Part shown: piece by piece, positions 45,781 to 58,640 of the stretch
Position numbering within the stretch: the first letter of the stretch is position 1
Layout: each line of letters opens with the position of its first letter
Source of the DNA: Gnetum montanum
Lineage: Eukaryota; Streptophyta; Gnetopsida; Gnetales; Gnetaceae
DNA length: 64,000 nucleotides
Assembly (NCBI GenBank): GCA_015680685.1
Contig: MNCI01002989.1
Span: 529,706 to 593,705 of the forward strand
Reading direction: 5' to 3'
The notes under the pieces: model-generated
What the model was told of the DNA's origin: nothing
The model's database searches: none
The model's input: only the letters and a program-made list of their open reading frames with translations
Made by a program: the position numbers and the translations under genes

Positions 45781-47639
45781 GGTATGGGTAACTAAAATGA
45801 ATTAACAAGAGGTCAATTAACCATCATTTGTAAATTATAATTTCTACTTAATGGCCTTTTCTTTAACGTCGCTAGTTTTTTGAAAGAAAACCCCTTAATT
45901 AAAGGTAATAACCTAGTACATCATATCTTTATTCAAATACATTAGTTTGTAATTATGATTTTAGATTCCTCCTCCTACATATTTTCAATCCTAAGTTGAA
46001 ATATGTTTGTTGAACATTTGGAATCTTTTTGTTTATTTGAGGATTCACTCATGAGCAAAGATAGCAAATCTAATATTGGACCTAAGTTATCCTAATATAT
46101 CCTAATAAATTTTAGTATGCTTTTATAACACACACTTCTTCTAGTACTAGTTACACCATTGGTGGTAGAACAACTTATAGTAATTACTTGTTTTAGGTGT
46201 CTTCTAGTCTCTAGTACCACCAAGGCACAAATGTCCCCAAATAGAGTTTGCTATTATAATTAAGTTAAATATGGATAGGTATATTTAGCAATGAAAATTC
46301 ATCTTAATAATATGTTGTTTTATATGTATTTAATGACTATCTCCTAAAGCTATCTCTTAGAAAAATTAAAGAAAATGGCATAGCTTCCCTATAAGCATAG
46401 CCTTAAATCTTCCATAACTAATATAATGGATGAGTAGTTTTATAGAAGCACTTAATCATTAATTCTAAGCTATCTATTAGCTATCTCCATGAAGCTAGAT
46501 CACAAAAGTCTTGCAAAATAGAGCAAGGTACTAAGCAAATAAAATTATTTATAAAGCTTATAATCCTATAAAGATGAAAATATTTCTATGCTAAACTGAC
46601 TTAGAATGAACACTTATAAAAGCTATCTTATTCAACCAAAATAGTAGAAACAAGTCAAACCTCAACTCACAGAGAAAATAACCTATTCCAAAATTGACAT
46701 TTCATCCAATTAAAGCTATATAATGACTAGGCTAGAGATATAAGAAAATGTTATTCAATATAATTGGTAATTGAAAGATAAAAACTATAGGAGATAGATA
46801 TAACCTATTTAAAATGCCAAAAAGAATGTCTTTTACAAGCTTTTCTTTTCCACAAATTCCTTCCTTGAAGCACACCAAAATAATATATCCCTCTTTAAAT
46901 TTTGCTCTAGGCTTTATATATAGTCACTAGTAGTTATAACCATTATAATAGTTCAGGCTACAACTGGCTCACATTCTTCTTGTATAACTATAAATCATTG
47001 GATAACTGTTTGGTTTCTTAATAAACTTTCCTTAATCTTTGAATTTAAAACCTCTCAACTAATAACCATTAAGATAATCTTCCATTATTAGAGAGAGCCT
47101 TAATAGCCTGATCCATCATATCTAGCTTAGTGCCATTTCTTTAAGACTTCTTCAGTGTCTATTTTCCTCAAACTTGATTTAGATATGGAATTTGTTATTT
47201 CTTTTAAAGAAGCTCTTGCATTAGCACAAACTTGTTGGTAGTTTCATTTATGATTCCAATAACTACCATCATCATCATATCCAAATAACTCTATTTATAC
47301 AAAGGTAACAATTCACTTTTAGTTGTATCTAAATCAAAAAATTCCTATGCCTCTCTATTCACCTATGTAAATATGACATTTTTTTCTTATGATTTTATGA
47401 GAACTCTGGAGATACTTTGCAATTTGATGGTAGCTTTGATTTACTGTGAGCTTTGTTTTAGTTATTAACTTTGTTTATCAATTGCTTTATAACATGTAAT
47501 CTATCATTTGTTCTTTAACTTGGTTTTACAAAGGCTATGAAATTTAGTTCTTAACACATGTTGCTGGCTTTGATTTATGTGAGCCATTCATTAAAATCAT
47601 AAGAGTTTAGGCTTAAAGTCTCAACCTATTCTTCTCAAT
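45781..47639. other. AT-rich DNA without recognisable features
   Basis: No credible frame, LTR ends or PBS found. It may hold the decayed 5' part of element E. Confidence 0.4.
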
Positions 47640-50070
47640 GTAGCTTTTATATTTGTATAACCTTATCTTAGTACTAAGGTTACCTTATAGAACCATTTTT
47701 GAACTTGTAGAGCTAGGTTTTGATTCTATGAACTATTTTATAAAAGAGATGTCGTGGTAGAGTGGTTCTTAAGCTTCCTCATAGAATCATATTTGGTTTT
47801 ACAAGTTTTATTATATCATACTAAGCTAGATTAAAATTTAATACACATATTCATAAATTAAAATTGTATCCTTTTGTTCACCTAAGATAAGATCTAATTA
47901 TCTAATTTGGCTCTAGAACCATTTTATCTTTTCCATATAGAACTAATGTTTAGTTCTATCAACCTGCTCTAAATTTGATGTGCTATGACTTCTCCAGAGT
48001 TCATTTTTAAAGTTGATTCCTCTATATTGATAAAATTATTAAATTATTGAAGTTAATGTGGCTTGTAGGACCAATTTAAAGACTACTCATAGAGCTATTT
48101 TGTGTTCTACACATTCATTCTACAAAGGAGTTGACATGAAAGAACCATTCATGCGCTTGCATGTAGAACCAAATATTAACTTTACAAGTGATGCCCTATT
48201 TCTAAAGTTGAGATGGCATGTGAAAATGGTCTAATTTGTAGAACCATTTTTTAATTCTACAAATAAAATTTATTTAGTACTTTAATTCTACCTATATTGA
48301 CATGGCAAAGTATTTTTAAAGCTAGCTTTTGAAATTTATTACTAGAACCATTTCAAAGCTTATTGATAGAATCATTTTTTCCTCTTCAAACTCATTCTAC
48401 AAGGGAGATAACATGGTACAATGAGTTTAAGCTACTTTCTAGAACCAATTTTTAGTTTTTCATACTATGTCATGCTCTTTTGCCTCTACTTAATAACTTG
48501 TTGAGCTAGATTAAAAGTATATTATGTATGTGCATGATTATTATTGGGTTTGAGATGAGCTTTGTTTAAGCTAATGTGTGTTGTATAAAAATTTTGGCTT
48601 TTCTTTATAGAACCAATTTTTTATTCTACAAATTGCCATTATATAGGAGCGGAGATGATAGAGTTTCTTTGAGGTTCATCTTTTTGGATTTACTTTCCAA
48701 TTTAACAAGATCATTAATTTTCAAAACTAATCTGATTCGTAGAACCAATTTTTAAGTCCATTTTTACAGCTAAATTTTGGCTTCATAAAGTTATTTTATG
48801 AGCTAACGTGGTAGAACTATTTTCAAGCTTACTTGTAGAACCAAATTTTATTTCTATGAGTGATGCTATTTTTCTGAAGTTGGAAGTGGTAGGGCAAATT
48901 TTAATATCATTTCTAGAGCTAATTTTTGGCTTCATAAATTGGTTGTATGAGCTAACATGGTGAATCTTCTTCAAAAGGTTTTTTTAATGAAGCCTAATTT
49001 AGGTTCTAAGAACTACATACATGAATCTCTCTTTATAATAGTTTGAATGCTGACTTGGCAAAGGTGAAAATGAGATTACTTGTAGGGCTAAATTTTTTGT
49101 TCCTCATAAAAGATTATTCTGACAATGTGGCTTTTAGAACCAATATTAAGCTTGTTTGTAGAATCAAATCTATGTTTTATAGAACCACTCTATGTAGAAA
49201 TTGACATGATTGAGTCACTTTATGCTAGCTTATAGAACTAAATTTTGGGTTTACAAGTCATGCAATCAAACTTCTACATCACAACACTTGATCTTACCCT
49301 AATCACTAATTTGTAAAAGTGAAAGCAAGTGCATAGTATTTCTTAAGATATTTTGGCAGACTTCTTTCTTTATAGAGCCTTTTCATGAAATCACTTCTTG
49401 GCTCTATGAAGCCTTTTCTACATAATGAAGCTAACATGATAGAACCAGAAAATATGTTTCTTGTAGAATCATTTTTTAATTCCATAGACTACCTCATTTT
49501 GAGCTCTTTCTTTAGATTATGACATGGCTTATAAAACTAACTTTAAACTTGTTTGTACACTTGAATATAGCTTCTATATAATCATTCTACATAGCAATTG
49601 ATGTGGTGGAACCAATTTTGTACTTACTTGTAGAACCTAATTTTGGTTTTATGAGATCCCTAATCAAACTCTTATGTATTGTTACTTTGATTGCACCCCT
49701 ATCAAAGTAAGAAATGACATAAGATCTTATTTATAGAACCTTTTTGTAGAATCATTTTCAACCCTACAAATCTTTTCATCAAAATAGAACTAACTTAATA
49801 GAACTATTTTTCATGCTTTCTAGGAGAACCATATTGAAATTTTCAAATAATGCCAAATTTCAAGCCCTAACATGGCACATAGAATTACTTTTATTGTTTT
49901 TTGTACAGCTAGTTCCTAGTTTTACTTGCCAACTTTACAAGATAGCTTACATGTCACATGGGATTTCATACATAAAGCTGATTTTAGTTCTTACTTATGC
50001 TTTAATCCTACAAAGATAACTTGAGTAGAACCAATTTGTAGAGCCAATTTTTATTTGTATGAGCCTCCTC
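47640..50070. repeat. Degenerate repeat array with TAGAACCA motif
   Basis: About twenty copies of 'tagaacca' followed by a T-run ('gtagaaccaattttt'), many answered by the complement 'ggttctac' or 'agttctac', at 60-150 bp spacing. Recurrent neighbours are 'acatggtagaacca', 'gcttacttgtagaacc' and 'ctatgagtgatgc'. It could be an old satellite or tandem sub-repeats of an LTR. No gene is seen. Confidence 0.6.
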
Positions 50071-50765
50071 TAAGACCTAACATGGTAGATGTACTTAATG
50101 AACCCTTTATTTCCTATCATTAATGAGGCTCATCATGGTTCATAGAATAATTTTTCAATTCATTCGTAAAGTTGATTTTTAATTCTATAAATCCAATTTA
50201 CTTATTTGAAATGATCTAAAAAATAAAATCATCTCTAGATTAAACCCTTTTCCTAAAATGATAAGCCTCATTATTTTCTATGCTTAATTATTTATTTTAA
50301 TGATAACCTTAGTTTGAAATGAAACTAATCTTTAAGCTTTATGAATCCATTTTGATAGTCTTAATTCTACTTCTAATAACAAACTAAAAAAGTGTCCCCT
50401 TTGGCTAGATTAAGCTCATACAAGTTCTCTATTTGTGGCTAATTCAACTATTCCATGTGATGTTAAATATAATCCAAAATCATAGTTCCTCAAACTAACT
50501 AAAACTTCATGAGCTTATAGGATCAATAGAGTAGAATATTTCTAGATTACTTATTCAACTTTAAAAAATTTTATTTCAAAAATAAATTTGATCAAAAAGA
50601 CTTTAATCCATCTTCACAGAAACTTCTCCTAAAATTTACCTCCAAATATGACTCATTAAATAGGAAATGAAAAAAATTAGCTTAATCTTTCTACATGAGT
50701 ATATCAATCTTTGGAAGGTGTGGGATATCGCACAAAGAAGTAAACATGATAATCCAAGTCCTTTG
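50071..50765. other. AT-rich DNA, nothing recognised
   Basis: Unique-looking sequence between the TAGAACCA array and the point where macrosatellite similarity resumes (about 50766). Confidence 0.4.
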
Positions 50766-51039
50766 CTCTTCCTCTATTGCTACTTGTGCATCACTGTCCT
50801 TTCATCCATACTTTTCATGTCCCAATATCCTATGCCATCATTACTAGGTGCAACATCCTACTGCTGAGCTGATTTTGGCCATAGCTACCTACACGCCCTA
50901 CCCTATAAAACTATCCTTCATGTTTTATGTCATTTTTCCATTATCATGCATGCTCTTTTTACCACCACCTATGCTTTCATTGTCATGATCTTTTTCTCTT
51001 CTATCACCAAAAATTTAAACAATCCATGATTATGATGGA

Positions 51040-51232
51040 TACCATTATCACTATAAAATCCTACATTCCATAAAGGTCCATGGAGACCATCGATGCCATG
51101 AAGTCCTACCTTTATGAAGCTTTACAAACACTAATGATGTTATAGAATCCTATCTCCAATAAAGCTTTAATAAACACCATTGATGGCATAAAATCCTATG
51201 TCCCATGGATCTCTAATGGAAATTATCAATGC
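51040..51232. repeat. ~50 bp minisatellite in monomer 5
   Basis: Four to five units, nearly the same as 9070-9262. Confidence 0.7.
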
Positions 51233-51611
51233 ATCCACCCTACTCCTTAGCAAGTTTGATAGTGCACAAAGGTTCCATCATTTAATAGAAAAATTGAAAT
51301 TTTTTCATTAATTGATGGAAATTTCAAACACATCAAAAACACATAGGAAAATTTAAATTTAAAAATGAGTAGAAAATTTTCAACAAGAAAATTTGATGCA
51401 TTTTTTTCAACTAGGATAGAAATTTCTTAGTTAAGTATTCTCATCCTAGAGAATTACTTGGATGGATGATCTATTAGGAAGTCTCATTTTCAATTCCCAA
51501 AGTTTTAGACTTCAGAAATTACAACTTTTAATTATAGACATTTTTTTTGGTAAATAAAGAGCTTTTTTCTACATATTTTAATCTTTGATAAAAAATAATT
51601 AATGTTAAAAA

Positions 51612-51690
51612 GATAAATCTAGGAATTGAAGCCAAGACCTCCTAATTAATAACCTTAACATATTATGCTTTATATAGCTAACCACCAATG
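51612..51690 (-). other. tRNA-like relic in monomer 5
   Basis: Minus strand 'tagctatataaagcataat' and 'ggaggtcttggcttcaattcc' recall a D-arm and T-arm. Counterpart of 9636-9710. Confidence 0.35.
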
Positions 51691-52672
51691 CAAAGTTATT
51701 GCTTGTCAAAAAATTAATATACTTTAGTTATATTTAATTTGTTTCTTTAATAAAAAAATATATTTAATGAAAAAAAATAATTTCGGATTTAGTATTAATC
51801 CTTAGGGTCATGGACAGCCAACTACTATGGTTGGGTATGTGTTGTTGGTCATGTCGCCCTTTGCTATTTTTGTGTCATTTTTCACAATCTACGTAACTTT
51901 CTCTAAGCCTTGGTACCATCGTGACATTCTAGTCATCATTTTGCTACTTCTCTTCAATCATGTCATTCCTACAACACCACTTAACTATATTGTTGCCATG
52001 CCATTGAAACAAATCCTTGCAAGTAGCCCATGAAAACCTTACATGGTCCTTGCTCCCTCCTTGCCCTCATGTTCTTGTATGCCTACTACTATCTGCAAGG
52101 TTAACCTAGCCATGGCAGGCTAGCATTGAAAGGGTTGGCTTTCAATAACCACAATGAGCATTGTTATTATCCATTGTTCTTTACAGTGGTAGGCCATTGA
52201 TTATAACTAAGTCAAAATAAGAGAAACCTTTATAACCATTGTAGTTGTGGTGTTTCATGGTAGCTACACTTTTTGTGTAGCTAGCATATCCTACCACCGT
52301 ACCTTACACTACCTTCCCACTACCATTGTGTTCTATTTTACCTTTACTTCACTATGAAGACTATCATCCCATGTAGCCTATGCCATCATTCTTTCACTAC
52401 TACCTATGTGGAACTTCCCTTTATTCTACACACTTCATGCACTCTATTCTTATGTCATGCTTGTTAGGTACTTGCCTCGCTACTTTACTGATTTGAACCA
52501 TACCTACCTATCTGCCTTTTTCCTCCAACATTCTCCTCCATGTTTTGTAGATTTTTCATTCTATTGCACAAACCAATTTTTCTACTTCCATTGCTTCCAT
52601 CATCATCACCTTTTTCTCCATCATTGTCAAAAATCCCACTAGAGATTTTGTTGGCCACAATCATCAAGGACA

Positions 52673-52868
52673 TCATTAGCATCATAAAAACCTACCTTCC
52701 ATAAAGCATCGTAGGCACTACCAATGCTGTAAAATTATACCTCCCCTGATGCTTCACAAATGGCACTAACATTGTAAAATCATGCCTTCCATAGAGCTTT
52801 GAAAACAATACCAATGCTACAAAAATCCTAGCTCTCATGGAGCTTTGTTGAATACCAACAATGCCACC
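52673..52868. repeat. ~50 bp minisatellite in monomer 6
   Basis: Four units, nearly the same as 42235-42430. Confidence 0.7.
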
Positions 52869-53225
52869 ACCACACTACCTTAGCAGGTTCATCAATGAGC
52901 AAATTTTTCATCAACTAATGAAAAAATCCAAATTTTTTAGTGAATCAAGAATAATTTCAAAAGGATCAAAAATAGATGATAAAATTTATATTTAAAAACA
53001 TGAAGATAATTTCAAAATGAAAATTTTGAATGTTGATAGCAACTAGGATAAAAATTCTCTACGTAAGCATGATCATCCAAGACTAATATTGGGATGGATG
53101 AAGTTTGAGAAAGTCTTGTTTTTGATGTCGAATGTTTTAGACTTCAAAAGACATAAATTGTAATGTTAAAAAGAGTCATTTTCTATAGAATTCAAGCTTC
53201 CATATAAAAACTTAATGTTAAAAAG

Positions 53226-53300
53226 TTGGGGCTAGGAATAAAATTCAAGACCTCCTAATTATTAACATTAAAATCTCATGCTTTAGATAGTTAATCATCA
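53226..53300 (-). other. tRNA-like relic in monomer 6
   Basis: Counterpart of 42801-42880, with a weak box B. Confidence 0.25.
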
Positions 53301-53815
53301 AAGCCAATATTTTTCTTGTCAAATAATAAATATACTTTAAATATATTTAACCATTTTCATTACTAAAAATAATAAGAATAAATATATACTGAAAAGAAAA
53401 AATTAAGACTTGGGCTTTGGCTCTAACCCTTAGGATTAAGCCCAACCAGCCACTATGGTTAGCAAGTGCTCTTGCAACCTTGTGGAATAGTTTGATGTAG
53501 TCTTATGTCATTTCTATATCATCTAACATTTCCTACATGTCTTCTAGCAAGCCTCAGTCCCATTGTGCTACTCTAGTCACTACTGAACTACCTCTCTTCT
53601 TCCATTTCATTCCCAATGCACTGCTTGATCCTAGCAATATTGCATCATTTTCACAAATCATTGTTTTTTGTTCACAAGATCATTTTGCAACCCTTACTAT
53701 CCTCACATCACTCTACACCTACCATCATTGGTCAATCTAGCTTAAGTATGGCATTACCATGAGGCATCATGGTAGGCCATCATCAACAAGGTAGGCTTCC
53801 CATGAGGATGGTTGG

Positions 53816-54663
53816 TGATGAATTTTGATTCATTAGGTCGTGATATCGAACCCTTGATAGCAGATCTATGATACCAGGTACACGATATCGTAGCCTAATA
53901 ATGATATCGGGTACATGATATTATGACTCCTGCTCGGGTCTATAAATACACATGTAGGCACAAGAGAAGAGTTAGTTTTTGGGGAGAGTCAGTTTAGTGT
54001 TAGAATAGAGTCTTTTTGTCACTTTTTCCTCTTAACTCTTTTCTCCCAGTGCATGCCTACAATGTGATGATTGTAATTGTACGATATCCTTTATTCAAGT
54101 GTGACGTACTTGGACACGCACATGACCAGAAATAAAGATCAAGATTACTTCATCATTGCAAAATTCACTTAGTTTAATCATTTAATTGTTATTGTTATTT
54201 ATTACTTTCATAGTTAATATCTCTTCACCCTAAACTCCTTAAATGCAGAATGAGTATGACTTAATCATGAGCATTTAAGTGTGACTACTTGGTAACCTAG
54301 TAGCATACCTAGGATCTATGGTAGTCATGCACAAGGTCCAAGATGTGTATGGATGATTAAGGAACAGATGCTCATCACACTTAGGCTAGCTTAGATTCTC
54401 TCTCCCTATCTCCTATTAGTTTAGATTCTCTCTCCCTTTTCCTCTTAGCTTAGTTGAAGTTATTTTCCATTACCTTCAAGAGTAGCATTAGTTTAAGAAC
54501 ATATCATACACCTCACTTTGGACTAAATCATATGTGAAAAACCAATTACTAGTCCAGGTGGGAAGACAGCGAACTACAATCAACGAGTAACTATCTGGAT
54601 ACCACAACTAGCTCATCTGAGGAGTTCGACTAGATCATGTGTGAAACACTCGTATTCGTATGG
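53816..54663 (+). repeat. 5' LTR of element B (3' end deleted)
   Basis: Starts TGATGA; TATA box at 53941-53948. Upstream palindromes (53843-53932) are decayed but keep GATATCG cores. The last ~35 bp before the PBS are missing compared with 62410-62443. Confidence 0.85.
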
Positions 54664-54681
54664 TGGTGCCATTGCCAGGGA
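54664..54681 (+). other. Primer binding site of B (tRNA-Asp type)
   Basis: TGGTGCCATTGCCAGGGA, three transitions from the tRNA-Asp complement. Confidence 0.8.
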
Positions 54682-54797
54682 CGATGCTAGTCATTTAGAT
54701 TAGTTACATCATATAAGATCATTGTAACAAAGTATTCACGATACATCTTTTAGAAAAGCAATTAATTTCAATTAAGTCACACACAAATTCACACACC

Positions 54798-56836
54798 ACG
54801 TCTCTCTCACAAGACTATGATAATGCAACAACCAGTAAGGCAATTCATTGGAGAACCAACAAATTATATGATGAAGAAGATGAATTTTGGAGTACCCAAT
54901 CTGATGTAGGGTTTTTCTATAAACATAAATGAAGACAACATCATCCCAATTCACGAATGCGTAACCTACCCAGTGATGATGAACCCCTACTAGCCACTAC
55001 AAGCCTAATGCAAATACAAGAGGTTGTTCAAATATCTCGCAGGCATCGCAAGAAAAGATGTCTACCCAGGCTTGACTTAAACAACTTTTCCAAATTCTTA
55101 GGAGGCTATGAATTAGATCCACAACAACATTTATGAGCCTTCTATGATTCCTGTGCATGGAACAACATTGATAATGGAGGGCAAAAACTTAAGCTCTTTC
55201 CTATGACACTCGTTGGCCACGCAAAAGTATGGTATAGGTCGTTAAAACCAAAATCAATCCGATGTTGGCCAACAATGGTAGAACTATTTAATGAAAGATA
55301 TCAAACCTATGCAAGAGTGTCAGCCTTGAGGAAACAAATCCAAGAGTGGAAACAAGTGCAACATGAACCCTTGGACATGGCCTTAGAAAGATGTCAGGCA
55401 CTGTTAAAAAACTACCCAGGCCATGAGTTCTCCAAGGAGAGGATAATGTACCATATCATAGATGGGCTCTGTAATGAAACAAGAGAGACCCTAGGGATGT
55501 ATGCCTAAGGTCAACTATATGAGCTACGAATCCATAAATTCCAAGAGCTTATCAACTGGGTAGCAAAAGAAGAAGGAGAAATGGCTAGATGGGAGAATTT
55601 TGAAAAATCTCAATGGGACCAAAATCTTACATCGACAAAGGTCCATAATCTAAAAGAGGAGAAATCAACTCAAATTAAGGAGGTGGAATCACCTTTTCCA
55701 ACACTACAATCATTAGATGAAATTGAGGCAAAGATCAATAAGATGATGGAATGGATGCATAAAAAATGTGGAGAATATGCCAACATTATTGGAGGTAGAG
55801 TTATGACAAACCAAGAAATAGGACAAAACACCCTTGGACAATCAAAAAGAAGGGTAGAAGAGAATAAGAGCTCAACTACCAATCATACATATTAATGCAA
55901 CCTTTTCTTGTACGATCACCCCAAGGGGCAATGTCTAATCTTGTCACATTTACATGAGCATTGGGGAAGAATGTTACATCCAGAATTCATACAGAGATAC
56001 TGTGTTCGATCACAGTGGCAATAATCCAAGTCTTGGGGGAGGCCACCCCCAAACTGGTTACATCCTTCATACCATCCAAACCTAAGTGCTTATCAAGTTC
56101 AACATCATGTTTCCCCAATGGGATCAACATCCTCTATCTCACCACATTATTATCATTCTCCTCAATACCCTCAACCTGTATCATCTCCAACAGGACCACC
56201 ACCTTATGTACATTACACTTCTCCTCAATTTCAACATTCTCATCCTTCACCTCCTTCTACATTGCCACCAAGTGTTCTAGAAGGGTTTTCACCATAGCAC
56301 CAACCCACAAATATTACTTGTGCTTCTGCTAACAATAGCAATGGGGAATCTCCTCAACACCGAAGATTCCCCTTCTTTAGGCATGGCCGTAAGAGGGGAC
56401 AACACAATTCTGAGTTCACTATATCCTCCAACCCAGCACAAGTCCAACACGGTGGTGTAGCTCCCTCCTCAAACCCAACACCTTGTGTTACTTTCTCCAG
56501 GCCATCAACCAATACTCCAACAACCATATGGCCCAGTGAATATAGCCATCAAGGGAGACAGATTGATCCTTGCATACCATCTTATGGTCAAGGGTGCCAT
56601 AGTGGATCAACTACTCATCAATTAACAACACCCTATAACCTGCCCCACTATGCCAACTATAATCAAGTGTGTGAACTCCACTTGGGGTATGTTCCAACCA
56701 CCACATCAAAAGACACCTAGTGGTTCGAATATGACCAGATCCCAATACATCCAACATGTAAGGATCCCAACTTTTCATTTATTGATCCTCACCATGCTCA
56801 ACCATTTAGTTATGGGGGATACCCCCCATTCTAATA
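54798..56836 (+). pseudogene. gag: gag of element B, broken
   Basis: The start codon is ACG (54798-54800). Clear gag core at 55203-55508 ('RCWPTMVELFNERY', 'LRKQIQEWKQ', 'KNYPGHEFSKERIMYHIIDGL') and the 'INKMMEWMHKKCGEY' region at 55581-55895, in the same frame with stops between. The zinc-knuckle-like region near 55896-55935 has lost cysteines. A Pro-rich C-terminal part follows with frameshifts. The sequence ends with a near-palindrome at about 56813. Confidence 0.85.
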
Positions 56837-58640
56837 ACAAGAAGGATTAATAAATATTTTTCATTTTCGTTAAATTTTGAGATTTTTGTTTTTCATTTTT
56901 TCACTTTTCAACTTATTGTTTGATATTTTTTTCCTTTTTGTCTTTTTACCTTTTTATAAGTAATATCATCTAGAAATAAAACACTCATGTGACCAATGGT
57001 TGAGGTGTTGTTTTATCCTATCAAGTCTTAGGTGACTAATCATTTGAACAACAAGCCCACAACATCCACCTACCCATTCCATTAATAAGAGGTTCCTCCC
57101 TGGTTACAATGATATTCCTAATCATTACAACTTAAAGTAATTTTGTGCTCATTATGCCCAGAGTGAAGAATGATGGACCAAGAAGGAATGGCCAGGGTGT
57201 GACATCAAGGGAACTTGTGGATTCTCTTTGGTGGCATCTGTAAGAGTTATCATGCAACTTGGTTGTACTAAAATCCTTGTAGATCTAACGAAAAATGGGA
57301 ATAAGAGTAATCCAAGGGCACTCAACCAGAGAAAAAAAAGAGGTGCCACAAGGTAAAATCACATCTCCCTTGAATGAAATGCCAAGTGATTGTACACCTT
57401 GTTATCATAGTGCTCTTATGGTGGTCCATCATTGGATGAAGCAATACAATGTCACTGATCAGAGCAATGAACCTAGTCTTGATTTTGGAGTGACGGGAAA
57501 ATGACACACTAATCATGCCTTACACACAGGATTCATTATGCCCTAAGTCAGTTACCTCATGTCCCAATCTCTACAATCCCTTCTACGAGTTGCCTCACCT
57601 CACTGTTCATGTATTTGTGACTTGTGACTTGGGTAGAATGGGATTCATATCTCATCGCGGTGATATCTACATGTGTGTGCTTTGTGAGATCGGTGTGGAT
57701 TACATTTAACCCTTCTAGTGCCTATGGACATTTCAATGTGTGGTTACGCAAGGGCACTATAGGTTTGGGGAGGACCCACTTGTGTAACCCTTGTAATTTG
57801 CACTTGTACCACATCTCCTGCACATCATCTTACTAAGTACCACCAATGATCTTCTTTCCCTTATCATCCTTCTAGATTCAAATGTTCCTATGAGCTAACA
57901 CATGTCCTTTTTCCTTCCTACTCTTCATGATTCTCATTGACAGATTTTCCACCATTATACTCTTTGTGCCTTCAAGACTAGTTTGTATTACCCTGGACCC
58001 CTTTACATTGACCTACATGTCCTCAGTTTATACCTTGGAGTTTCAAAAAGTTTGTAAATTTTTCAAGTGCCCTATTTTTGATAGGACATGATATTGGGTC
58101 CCCACTAGCAGGTACGCAATATTTCTTCCTTAATATATATATATATATATATGTGGAGCCCCCCCCCCCTGCACACCAACATCATTTGCAACTATTCACA
58201 CAAAGGAAGTTTTTTCAAATTTTCTTCTATGACTTGCAATTGCGCATCTCTTGTTTCGATAACCATAACTTGCTTGCTAGTGCTATGATTTTCATTTCTT
58301 TTGAACCTACTTGAACCTGGAGTGTTTAGCTTAGTCGTGGGGGAGGGGTACACATCAAATTGCATATATATTTTTTGAAATTTGTTATTGCCCGAAGGAC
58401 ACTATCAAGTAATAAACATGTGCCAAAAAAAATTTCATCTCCTTATCTATACTAGGAAATTAAACTCTAAAACCACCTAAGCAACATGGACTAAATATTA
58501 AAATATTTTGGGGACATTTCCATAAAAATTCCTAACTTTAAAATCACATGGAATCAGAACAAACTCATTAAGGTAAGAAATAAGGTATAACTTAACTTTT
58601 GTAAGCAACCTTACTAATGATTGGCCCTGTGTGATTGCAG
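56837..58640 (+). other. Conserved non-coding block and ORF2 leader of B
   Basis: Aligns with 28693-30618 of A. Near 58080-58130 only traces of palindromes ('gatattgggt', 'cgcaatatt') remain. The TATA position has become an (AT)n run (58133-58152) followed by an 11-base C run (58159-58169). Polypurine tract GTGGGGGAGGGG at 58337-58348. TACTAAT at 58612-58618 and 'gattgcag' ending 58640 form a splice-acceptor-like end directly before the ATG. Confidence 0.6.

Larger units (their letters stand above)
50766..53815. repeat. Macrosatellite array, segment 4 (nearly two complete monomers)
   Basis: The longest uninterrupted stretch of the array. 50766-52616 closely matches 8795-10610, and 52617-53815 closely matches 42178-43397, so these two monomers together equal the pair split by D. 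It contains the uninserted counterpart of D's target (TCCAT at 52617-52621). It ends at GTTGG (53811-53815), the target duplication of element B. Confidence 0.82.
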
